Shown here: in pieces, positions 11,364 to 20,122 of the stretch
Numbering within the stretch: the stretch's first letter is position 1
Layout of the letters: every line of letters begins with the position of its first letter
From: Oppiella nova
Lineage: Eukaryota > Arthropoda > Arachnida > Sarcoptiformes > Oppiidae
Assembly (NCBI GenBank): GCA_905397405.1
Contig: CAJPVJ010000647.1
Coordinates: forward strand, 1-21,912
Reading direction: 5' to 3'
DNA: 21,912 nucleotides
Position numbers and translations under genes: made by a program
The notes under the pieces: generated by a model
The model's database searches: none
Told to the model about the DNA's origin: nothing
What the model saw: only the letters and a program-made list of their open reading frames with translations

Positions 11364-11395
<32 letters not shown>
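11287..11395 (+). repeat. Direct repeat copy 2 (~93 bp plus longer CT tract)
   Basis: This is the same unit as 10858-10952, ending in a (CT)n tract of about 30 bases (11366-11395) against about 16 in copy 1. The microsatellite has changed length since the duplication. Confidence 0.95.
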
Positions 11396-11398
<3 letters not shown>

Positions 11399-11680
11399 AT
11401 TTAGAGTTGCATTCAATATATTCTCTCTTCAATCAAATATTGCATTTAAAGCACTGATCTGAAGACCTGAATAATCTGAAAAATCGGTGCAAAAAAAGAT
11501 GTGTAAAATGGTATTCAAGTCATAGGGAATGGAGTTTAATTTGATGCAAAACACAATGCATTTCCATCTAATGAATAACAAATATGATTTCAAACCATTT
11601 TCTCTACTCTTAACTTATTTATGGAATAAAATATATAAAATGAATAAAATTCACAAATGACCTTTTGCTTATACATCAAA

Positions 11681-11698
11681 ATACATACATACATACAT

Positions 11699-11741
<43 letters not shown>
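11681..11741 (+). repeat. Compound (ATAC)n(AC)n microsatellite
   Basis: About nine ATAC units pass directly into about thirteen AC units. It is the only tetranucleotide tract in the window. The 64-codon ORF across it is an artefact. Confidence 0.97.
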
Positions 11742-11982
11742 ATCATTACATGATGTCTGGATGTTTAGGCTCATTTTCAAAATAGGAAATGAGTTTTCAA
11801 AATATATACTGTCTTTGTATACGAGAAACAAATTAAACCGTATGTTAAGTGCTGTTTAACACAAATAAAACACAATAATAATGAAAAAAATAAATCTTCT
11901 GTTCGCACGTAGTGTTGACTCAGCTCTCAATTCAGTCGGTCTATCAAATCAATGATATATGGGATGAGAGAGAATAAGAGAG

Positions 11983-11986
<4 letters not shown>

Positions 11987-12025
<39 letters not shown>

Positions 12026-12034
12026 AGAGAGAGA
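11987..12034 (+). repeat. (GA)n microsatellite
   Basis: GA run with a TAAA interruption near 12023. Shorter GAGAG clusters precede it from about 11966. Confidence 0.97.
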
Positions 12035-12317
12035 CTCATTTGAGGTAAACTTTATTAATTATATGCGGAGACAAAATTGATTTTTTCGTCTTTCAGTTTC
12101 ATTATTAACATTAATATTGAAATTTTTACGAAAACAATAATCTCATAAAGAAATATGTTTTACGGTATTTTTGGCAATTAATTAAGAAATGTCTCTATTT
12201 ATTTAACAGTGCAAAAACTGTATGCAACACACAATATAATAATTATATGAATAATAACTGCCGTTTCCTTATCAGTGAAAAAATGTAGAGTTGGCTCATG
12301 GAGTAGAAGTTGTTTTT

Positions 12318-12500
12318 AATAAAAATGCTTAAGTTTTTATCGCAAATTAAAATCAATACATCTATTGAAATGAGTTTTTATTTGCTTGAATTGGCTCAAG
12401 AAAATCGTTTAAATATTCTAAAGCTTTTTGCCGAAAAACTGCTCTTTTGTTGAAAATTTATTTTTTTCAAAAACATAATAATATATAATATATTATAAAA

Positions 12501-12540
<40 letters not shown>

Positions 12541-12658
12541 ATAAAATATATTATAAGTCTGAATTCCGCTCCAACTCTTAAAAACTCAATTTTAAAGTAA
12601 ATTTTCTATGTTTTAATCAATCAAACAAATCGATTTGAATATAAATATACTAAATATT
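12318..12658 (+). repeat. Tandem duplication copy 1 (~341 bp) with long (AT)n
   Basis: The copy begins AATAAAAATGCTTAAG and ends TATAAATATACTAAATATT. It contains a (AT)n tract at 12509-12535 that copy 2 lacks. Confidence 0.95.
12509..12535 (+). repeat. (AT)n microsatellite
   Basis: AT run present in only one copy of the 12318/12661 tandem duplication. Confidence 0.95.
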
Positions 12659-12660
12659 AT

Positions 12661-12963
12661 AATAAAAATGCTTAAGTTTTTATCGCAAATTAAAATCAAT
12701 ACATCTATTGAAATGAGTTTTTATTTGCTTGAATTGGCTCAAGAAAATCGTTTAAATATTCTAAAGCTTTTTGCCGAAAAACTGCTTTTTTGTTGAAAAT
12801 TTATTTTTTTCAAAAACATAATAATATATAATATATTATAAAATAATAAAATATATTATAAGTCTGAATTCCGCTCCAACTCTTAAAAACTCAATTTTAA
12901 AGTAAATTTTCTATGTTTTAATCAATCAAACAAATCGATTTGAATATAAATATACTAAATATT
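12661..12963 (+). repeat. Tandem duplication copy 2 (~303 bp)
   Basis: This copy is nearly identical to 12318-12658. I see one substitution (GCTCTTTT versus GCTTTTTT) and the loss, or lack of gain, of about 38 bases around the (AT)n tract. The duplication is very recent. Confidence 0.95.
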
Positions 12964-14489
12964 CCGTAACAGGGTTAAGTACTAACTAGTTACTCATGAA
13001 TATATTTAAATATTCAATTAAAATATCAATTTATATTTAGTTTTAAAATTCTAATGGCTATTAAATACAACGAAACATATTATTTATGACAAATTGAGTC
13101 ATTATTTTAAATAAAACTATTTGAAGTGGATTTTATTTATAAATATTAAGTAGAAATCAATTAATACATTCGTGTAAAATATTCATTTATCTCAAATATA
13201 CTCTTAATATTTAAGGAGAAAAATACTTTTTCCGCGTTATTATCACAAACAGTTAGAAACACGCAAACAATGGCATGAATTAAATTAATTTGTTATATGT
13301 TTATAGATATTCTACCGTATACTGTATATACATAAAAATCAATGTTATCTGAAATGAATTGTTTTTTGCAGACAAATAATATTCCATTAATTTAATGATG
13401 ATTTGTATCGTGAAGTGCAGGACTAGACTCACAATACCTATCAATCAATGCAATCAGAAAAAACACATTTTCAATGTTATATACCCTTGAGATCTGCTTT
13501 TGGATTTAAATAAACAATTAGTCGTTTCAAATATTTATTTTTGTAAGTCTCTTATAGACAGTTATTTTAATTAGACACTTGAATGCAAAAATATTTTCTT
13601 TTAATTTTATGTTAAAAATAATTTTCAACAATATTTACATAACTTATGAAAGAATCGATAAAATACTGATTAACTTTGTTTAAATAGTATAAATAGCATT
13701 TAAGACTTTTTTGTATTCATAAAATACTGTGTATAACTTTTTAATTAAATTCAATTTTTTCTATCAGATATTGAAATATAAAAGTTATTAAATATTATCG
13801 CTAAGCGTATTAAAAAGTCAACTATTTTTGTTAAGAAATTTAACTTACGATTACCTCTCAAAGATAAAACGATTTTAAAATTTAGTCTAAAAATAATATC
13901 AAAGATAAGACACAAAATAAAGTCTTAAAAAAGTTTCATTTAATTCCTATGAATATACCGTACAGTGTATTGTAGTGTAAAAGTCTTTAAACAGCTTTTT
14001 GTTACAAATTTCATTACAGTATATATTTGCGGTCAATTGAATTTGCAGTGAATATAAGCGAATATACTATTTATTAAATGAGATAATATATTCTGATCAT
14101 TTGAAGCGCCATTAAATATGCATTTAATGAACAAAAATTATACCGAAAAACCACATTTAGAGCCTTTCTATACCATACACTCTATAGTGATATAATTGAT
14201 CCAAATTTCTAATTGCATTAAGTGCTAAGCAAAGCGTAAATCAAATTATGTCATCGATTGGTTATGATATGGCAATGAATGTGAACTATATTTTTTGAGT
14301 GCAAACCTTTCTATCCGTTTGAGTCTACGATTGTCTGTTAGGTTTGCCAAAACACTCAATACTCGACACCACTGACTATACTCTACGGTACAGTAGTTAT
14401 GTATTAAGAAACCAAAACTTCATATGAAAGACATCAGGAATTTTGTGGTCTAATCATTGCAATGCAACTCAACATTGAATGCAATTCTT
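12964..14489. other. AT-rich noncoding DNA with a mildly GC-richer end
   Basis: Nothing is recognised up to about 14270. From 14270 to 14420 GC rises slightly and TACGGTACAGTAG occurs near 14384. A 37-codon open stretch at 14400-14515 gives no recognisable protein. Confidence 0.6.
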
Positions 14490-14712
14490 TTGATGGACAA
14501 TACGGTCAGCACTTATGAAGAGCCGGCGACTAAAACTTAATACTAGTCTATGGTTTTCAATATATTGTTTGTATAAACAGTTGGTCTCTTCTCTTTGCCC
14601 GCGAAATAAATCCCAAAACTATTCGATTAGTAAAAGAAAACTTTCATTTTGGATGTGTTTTTATTTGATGAGCTCAGGGGTGCATAAAATGTTTAAAAGA
14701 AAGACGACTCAC

Positions 14713-14744
14713 GAGAGAGAGAGAGAGAGAGTCTCTCTCTCTCT
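14713..14744 (+). repeat. (GA)n immediately followed by (TC)n
   Basis: GAGAGA passes straight into GTCTCTCT with no spacer, giving a near-perfect fold-back with an unpaired base at the centre. It could form a stem of a dozen or so base pairs. Confidence 0.95.
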
Positions 14745-14819
14745 AGAAAGTATGCCAGGCTACGGAAGACATTAACTTCAAGAGTAGTTTTATATCGTTA
14801 TGAAACCCGCTGCTATAAG

Positions 14820-14938
14820 ACCAGGCTCACAACTCAGAGGTGTTCTTAATGAACATTAGCGACAAAAAACCTAAACTTAATTTCATCGATAAAAACGATA
14901 GCGAATGGAAACTTGTGTCAGAGAGGACAGGGATGTAG
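14820..14938 (+). CDS. Candidate exon or small ORF, plus strand
   Basis: After GCTATAAG the frame reads QAHNSEVFLMNISDKKPKLN, then FIDKNDSEWKLVSERTGM, and stops at TAG 14936-14938. An internal ATG lies at 14849. The stop overlaps GATGTAGGA, which could serve as a weak donor. Balanced acidic and basic composition and higher GC than the flanks suggest coding sequence, present or relic. No family is recognised and no partner exon is found. Confidence 0.22.
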
Positions 14939-14944
14939 GAATGC

Positions 14945-15792
14945 CAGCAATCCATTGTTATTTTAATTATAACAATAACAATTATTACAAATCTATATTT
15001 AAATAATATTTCAATGTTATGAATTTAATATAAATTCTTATTATAAGAAATTAATACAAGAATTTATATTATATTGACTAAAGAATTAATTCTCGAATAC
15101 TTAATTAGGAATTTAATTTAATTAGCGATTGAATAAGAATATTATGAATATTGGGTTTGTTTTTAATAAAATATAAATTATTTGTTGGTTTTGTATGCCT
15201 TAGAATTCATGTCAAAATTAATAAGCCTGAGGGTTATCACAATAATTAAGAGTAATCTTTGAGTTACATAACTCTTCAATATTTTTATAATACATGTTAT
15301 ATTTTATTTTACTATTTGCTAATTGAAAGTACAATTTAGGACAAAGTGAATGTTATGAGAATATTAAATATTTTTGTTATTAAGACATTTTAATTAATTT
15401 AATTGTATTTTTGTACAAAACGTGTTAACAATTTCTATAATCAAATTCGTGATATAAGGCAAATTGCTAGGTCTAATTTAATGAAAAAATATTGAAATAA
15501 GAAAATAAAGAAAAGGGATCATTAAATATAAGTGTTCTCAGGGTTTGGGATAATGATTAGGACAACAAATAGTATGATTTCCTCTCAGATCTAAACCATA
15601 GTTATAACGGATTTCTGTGTTTTGCTTTCGTATATACAGTACAGTACGCCAACAGTATATAACCGTATTTACAGTTCATTTTATTTCGTATATAATATGA
15701 TCTATAGGTTTGTATTTCTGGTCCCAGAATATTATTCAATACTCCCATGCATTTGGTATTTGGCAGCCGATTAGTGATCAGTTTATGGGATA
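14945..15792. other. AT-rich noncoding DNA with a 14-bp hairpin
   Basis: TAATATAAATTCTT at 15026-15039 pairs with AAGAATTTATATTA at 15058-15071 across an 18-base loop. ACAGTACAGTACG occurs near 15638. No gene is seen. Confidence 0.6.
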
Positions 15793-15818
15793 TCTCTCTC
15801 TCTCTCTCTCTCTCTCTC
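15793..15818 (+). repeat. (CT)n microsatellite
   Basis: CT run just upstream of the ORF at 15837. Its end is included in the 92-bp inverted repeat. Confidence 0.97.
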
Positions 15819-15904
15819 CAATAAAGGCATACAATTATGTTATCAAACTATTTATTTCTATTTCTATTCATTATATTTATCGATTTTTTAGTTTATTCAG
15901 TAAT
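15813..15904 (+). repeat. Left arm of a perfect 92-bp inverted repeat
   Basis: The arm starts TCTCTCCAATAAAGGC and ends GTTTATTCAGTAAT. Its exact reverse complement is at 16537-16628, 632 bases downstream. The outer end merges into the (CT)n tract at 15793-15818. Confidence 0.95.
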
Positions 15905-16034
15905 AATTACAAGTAATTCTTGTGGAGACTCAACACTCGGACCAGAATATCGTCGCCCAAAGTATTGCTATATTTTGATGAGAACTTCAATTACAGAAGG
16001 CATCGGACCGTATGAAAGCTCTCTCTCTCTCTGA
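15837..16034 (+). CDS. Candidate small secreted protein, 65 residues
   Basis: The ORF begins MLSNYLFLFLFIIF, a hydrophobic signal-peptide-like or membrane segment over residues 1-24. A polar, GC-richer part with Cys29 and Cys44 follows (CGDSTLGPEYRRPKYCYIL) and ends SSLSL-stop inside a CT microsatellite. The ATG lies 18 bases after a (CT)n tract. The first 22 codons lie within a perfect 92-bp inverted repeat whose other arm is at 16537-16628. No family is recognised. The compositional step at about 15915 could also mean that a separate exon begins there. T-rich DNA often gives hydrophobic ORFs by chance, so this is tentative. Confidence 0.3.
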   Translation: MLSNYLFLFLFIIFIDFLVYSVIITSNSCGDSTLGPEYRRPKYCYILMRTSITEGIGPYESSLSL

Positions 16035-16165
16035 CGCTGTGTTTTCTCGTCGGCTCCCGATATATATGAGAAGCGATCGAAAGGCTTGTCGACGATCTCA
16101 CAGAATCACAGAGACATACATGACATCAATGCACTGCACATGCAGTTCATCATCAAATCAAATCG

Positions 16166-16167
<2 letters not shown>

Positions 16168-16204
<37 letters not shown>
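16168..16204 (+). repeat. (CT)n microsatellites at 16019-16032 and 16168-16204
   Basis: Two CT runs flank the GC-richer patch at 16033-16140. The overlapping ORFs here on both strands gain their SLSLSL or RERERE stretches from these runs and are not credible as genes. Confidence 0.95.
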
Positions 16205-16207
<3 letters not shown>

Positions 16208-16499
16208 ACATAACCAAAACAATACAAGTTCTCTATTCTCTAGCATTTCAACACAATTCTCATTTTCACCAATTGAATGATTAAAATAAATATATTTAAT
16301 ATTCGCTATAAACAAAAACAAAACACACAATTTTATAAACATAATTCTATTAGATAATATAATATTTATAATAAACACATAACCTCCATACAGTAAGGTT
16401 AATATTGTTTTTATAGTTACTGATTGACTGATACACAGCCCTCCCCACCAACTATTAACCTCCACTAAAATTGATGTTTTGATGACATTTTCAGTTCAA

Positions 16500-16604
16500 T
16501 CATTGTTTTAAATGGAAGTCTCCGTAATATGAATGCATTACTGAATAAACTAAAAAATCGATAAATATAATGAATAGAAATAGAAATAAATAGTTTGATA
16601 ACAT
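16500..16604 (-). CDS. Candidate inverted-copy ORF with the same hydrophobic N-terminus, 34 residues
   Basis: Read on the minus strand from ATG 16604, the first 22 residues are identical to those of the ORF at 15837 because both lie in the two arms of a perfect inverted repeat. It then diverges to MHSYYGDFHLKQ and stops. The two ORFs point toward each other. It may be a copied first exon without its partner exon, or simply passive duplication. Confidence 0.2.
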   Translation of the reverse strand: MLSNYLFLFLFIIFIDFLVYSVMHSYYGDFHLKQ

Positions 16605-16628
16605 AATTGTATGCCTTTATTGGAGAGA
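16537..16628 (-). repeat. Right arm of the perfect 92-bp inverted repeat
   Basis: This is the reverse complement of 15813-15904 with no mismatch seen. Only the TCTCTC stub of the CT tract is included. No transposase, terminal motif or clear target-site duplication accompanies the pair. Confidence 0.95.
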
Positions 16629-16678
16629 AAATTTTTATAATACATCTCTTTTATGTAATATATGTGAATACGGAGTGA

Positions 16679-16694
16679 TATATATATATATATT
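16679..16694 (+). repeat. Short (TA)n tract
   Basis: TA run of about 16 bases in AT-rich DNA. Confidence 0.8.
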
Positions 16695-17898
16695 AATAAA
16701 ATCAAAGGAAATCCTTGGAATACAATCAAAACGATGACAATTGTAATGCAATAAATCGGTGAAACTTTTATTATTGTTTTGTTTTGATCTCTCATTTTGT
16801 CTGGTAATACAAAATCAAAGCTGTTATTCGGCATTAAGTGAAACGATATATTGAATCCCAATTCTGTTGTACATATATTCTGTGTATATATATGTATTGT
16901 CACACAATTCTGGCACTACTTAACAGTGTCTCTCCCCTCCAATACTCAACTCACTCTCAATATTGACTTTTAGCACTGCTTTCAAGAATTTATTACTTAA
17001 TTATTAAAACATTATATTAGGAAATATATTAAGATTTGAAGTTATATTGCAAACATTTTTAAATGTGATTTATTAGTCTTAAAAGTTTTAAGGACATACA
17101 GCATATTTACATCAAATATATTGAATAATTAACGAATTTAAAAATCTCGTATTTCTTATAAATTATTAATAATTTCTATGATATCTTAATTCAAATGAAA
17201 CATTTAATTATATACTTTTTCAATTATGATCCTGTAATTTTTCATTCATATTGATTATATTAGTGAAACTTCAGATTCATTTTGTATATAAAATATTTTA
17301 TATATTATTCATATGATACGGTATAAAAAAAATTTAATTTTTATGTCTCAATATCTGTACAAATTAACATTATGCTCAAAATAATGTCTCATGATTTAGG
17401 CGTTTCTCTCAACAAAACCAGGAAATGATATAAAAATCTTTGTCACTAATTTCAATGTGTATTGATTTCAATACTCGGTGTTCAATAGATATGTCTAGGA
17501 ATTGATGGCAAACAGAAATGCTTTAAACATTTTCCCAAAAGTCTTTCGTTATATTTATATATAATATATAATAAGTAATGGATTACACGAATAGAATTTG
17601 GTTTTCGGGAATTGAATGTGATTTTTGTGACTTTTTTTTATTCAATTTGTTTTATTTTGGCCTCCAGACAAACAGCTATTTTAAACTTCACCACAAAATT
17701 ATGTATCGTTTGTGTGGTGTTCGAGGATAAAGCTCTGCATTTAACCATAAAATTTAAAACCAAAGCCAAGAATTGAAAATTTTATTAACGATTAAAATTT
17801 ATTGATAATTAAAAACATGCTATTTATTTATTAATGGAGGAAATCTATTATAAAGTGACAATACTGTAGTGCCATAAAGATTTTCATAATAGATAATT
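16695..17898. other. AT-rich noncoding DNA, nothing convincing
   Basis: The 117-codon minus ORF at 16550-16903 partly overlays the inverted-repeat arm in a different frame and is Ile/Tyr-rich with no domain. A small imperfect hairpin with CACCACAAA and TTTGTGTGGTG arms lies near 17688-17720. Confidence 0.55.
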
Positions 17899-18259
17899 AT
17901 TTTTCTATACTATTAATGTCATGCTGTTAATTGATGTTAATATACTGTAATATTCTGGTATTGCTTTATATTAATATATTCCATGTATTAATAGTATATG
18001 TAATCTAAACGTTTATTTCTGTGTATTATCTAAACTGAATTAAACAGAATACACATCTAAACAGAATGAACTAGTTATTATAATATAGTAATATTTTTAC
18101 TATTTATAATATTTATTATACTGTTTTAATGTCACATTATACTGTATAAGTATTAGCTATTTTCTTAATAAAATATATAAAATTTAAAAATAACTTTCTA
18201 GATTAATTAATGAAAAGTCTAAAAGTCTCATTAAAAGTAGATTGTTTAATTTTATTAAA

Positions 18260-18376
18260 ATGCATTTACTATCAATCTTAGCGAAAAATACTGCATTATT
18301 ATTCCTTATATGTGTTGTCCTAACAAAATGTAAATCTTATGAATGCGAACATGAATGTAGACATCGATACCAATAA
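18260..18376 (+). CDS. Candidate 38-residue secreted peptide, copy 1
   Basis: The ORF has ATG in AAAATG context and starts MHLLSILAKN. A strongly hydrophobic core (residues 12-22, ALLFLICVVLT) looks like a signal peptide, followed by a short polar tail with Cys24, Cys29 and Cys33 (CKSYECEHEC...) and the end HRYQ. The C-x4-C-x3-C spacing is typical of the start of small disulfide-rich secreted peptides, but the tail is too short to assign a family. The stop codon overlaps an AATAAA hexamer (18372-18377). It may be a complete micro-gene, a first exon, or a chance ORF. The second copy of the tandem duplication keeps the same frame, which raises its standing. Confidence 0.35.
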   Translation: MHLLSILAKNTALLFLICVVLTKCKSYECEHECRHRYQ

Positions 18377-18816
18377 ATTGCAAAACTAGTGACTCGTGTA
18401 CTACAGTTGCAAACGAATCGCAAAAGAAAGTCAACATTTGGGAGATGGAAAGAGTCTAGGTCAAAGTATTATTTTTATATATATTTTTCTATACTATTAA
18501 TGTCATGCTGTTAATTGATGTTAATATACTGTAATATTCTGGTATTGCTTTATATTAATATATTCCATGTATTAATAGTATATGTAATCTAAACGTTTAT
18601 TTCTGTGTGTTATCTAAACAGAATTAAACAGAATACACATCTAAACAGAATGAACTAGATAGTAATATTATTACTATTTATAATATTTATTATACTGTAT
18701 AAGTATTAGCTATTTTCTTAATAAAATATATAAAATTAAAAAATAACTTTCTAGATTAATTAATGAAAAGTCTATAAGTCTCATTAAAAGTAGATTATTT
18801 GTTTAATTTTATTAAA

Positions 18817-18933
18817 ATGCATTTACTATCAATCTTAGCGAAAAATACCGCATTATTATTCCTTATATGTGTTGTCCTAACAAAATGTAAATCTTATGAA
18901 TGTGAACATAAATGTAGACATCGATACCAATAA
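18817..18933 (+). CDS. Candidate 38-residue secreted peptide, copy 2
   Basis: This is the duplicate of the ORF at 18260. It differs by three bases: two are synonymous (Thr11 and Cys29 codons) and one changes Glu32 to Lys. The hydrophobic core, all three tail cysteines and the stop overlapping AATAAA are retained. The flanking duplicated DNA carries several insertions and deletions, and none falls inside the ORF. This fits weak constraint, but the sample is too small to prove it. Confidence 0.35.
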   Translation: MHLLSILAKNTALLFLICVVLTKCKSYECEHKCRHRYQ

Positions 18934-19085
18934 ATTGCAAAACTAGTGACTCGTGTACTACAGTTGCAAACGAATCGCAAAAGAAAGTCAACATTTGGGA
19001 GATGGAAAGAGTCTAGGTCAAAGTATTATTTTTATATCAATATTATCGTATGGTATTCTGTATGAGCCTAACATTTGTGTGATGG

Positions 19086-19088
19086 CTC

Positions 19089-19121
<33 letters not shown>
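19086..19121 (+). repeat. (CT)n microsatellite
   Basis: CT run with one G near 19096, just after the 17899-19037 duplication. Confidence 0.97.
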
Positions 19122-19170
19122 AAAATACATTTTTAAGAATTTGGTTCAAGAAACCAAGAAATATATATAT

Positions 19171-19503
19171 ATTTCAACGGCTTATGGTCTAAAACTGAAA
19201 TTTATTTTTTATTATTTTTCTTATATGAGAAATAAGACACAACAATATTAGTGATAAGAAAATTTGGGCGAAAAGACATCAAATGTTGATCTGAGAGTCC
19301 ATTCTTAAGTCCATCTCCAATACAATGTGTATTCAANATTTCAACGGCTTATGGTCTAAAACTGAAATTTATTTTTTATTATTTTTCTTATATGAGAAAT
19401 AAGACACAACAATATTAGTGATAAGAAAATTTGGGCGAAAAGACATCAAATGTTGATCTGAGAGTCCATTCTTAAGTCCATCTCCAATACAATGTGTATT
19501 CAA
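19171..19503 (+). repeat. Exact 166-bp direct repeat flanking a single N
   Basis: Positions 19171-19336 and 19338-19503 appear identical, with the only ambiguous base of the window (N, 19337) between them. Both begin ATTTCAACGGCTTATGG and end CAATGTGTATTCAA. This is the expected signature of two overlapping contig ends joined by a scaffolder without merging, so the second copy is probably not in the genome. Confidence 0.95.
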
Positions 19504-20053
19504 ATAAATGGTTTAATATATCTGTAATCCTTTTAAATTGTTAATACATTAAAAGAATTTTAAGTATACTGTATAATACAAAATAAAGAATTGACTTTAA
19601 ATTCTGTAAACAACTAATAGATTATATTTGAATTAACGCTATTATAGTACATATTTGAAACAAAACAAATTTTTGATATAGAGATATGACAATAACAATT
19701 GCATTTATTAATGGAATAATTTTGAAATAAAAACAACGAATTCATAACTTTGTTCTAGGTATAAAATGAATAACATATTATATTACTATTTAAAATATTT
19801 TAATTGAAATAAAACTTAATATTTAATATGACACTGGGGCAATGAAGTAAACATAAGAGTTACTATAGAAGTAGAGAATAGTGAGACTTAAACACTCATA
19901 TAATCAATAAAATCTCATTTGTCTCGAAAGTCAAAACTAATATTAACCGCAATAAAACTCCACAAAACCATTCATTAACATTACATTAATAATAGTTTCG
20001 CAAACGAGTTGTGAATTCACAAAAATGATTAAAAAACGTTCATTCAATGGCTC
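19504..20053. other. Upstream region of the membrane-protein gene
   Basis: AT-rich with no strong TATA box or tract. It should hold the promoter of the gene starting at 20123 if no upstream exon exists. Confidence 0.4.
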
Positions 20054-20122
20054 GTGATTATCAATACAATAATTAAGTTTACATTTCAAAAACATCCCAT
20101 ATTTTTAATCAAATCAATCAAA

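Larger units (their letters stand above)
17899..19037 (+). repeat. Tandem duplication, ~580-bp and ~555-bp copies
   Basis: Copy 1 runs from about 17899 to 18480 and copy 2 from about 18483 to 19037. Both start ATTTTTCTATACTATTAATG and end AAAGTATTATTTTTATAT. They differ by a handful of substitutions and by indels, the largest a ~30-bp difference in the AT-rich part near 18080-18140 versus 18655-18690. Each copy carries one 38-codon ORF. Confidence 0.95.

Noticed and set aside
15960-16108. Minus-strand frame reading IVDKPFDRFSYISGADEKTQ
   Set aside because: It looks protein-like, but it crosses a CT/GA tract and opposes the plus-strand ORF at 15837. No donor or homology is visible, so the strand cannot be decided.
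16106-16465. 119-codon minus-strand ORF
   Set aside because: It includes a long RERERE run from a microsatellite and Ile-rich AT sequence, and has no motif.
16550-16903. 117-codon minus-strand ORF
   Set aside because: It reads the inverted-repeat arm in a different frame from the duplicated ORF, and the composition matches chance in AT-rich DNA.
17640-17760. Possible tRNA box-B-like GTTCGAGGA near 17717
   Set aside because: No matching A box or cloverleaf could be drawn around it.
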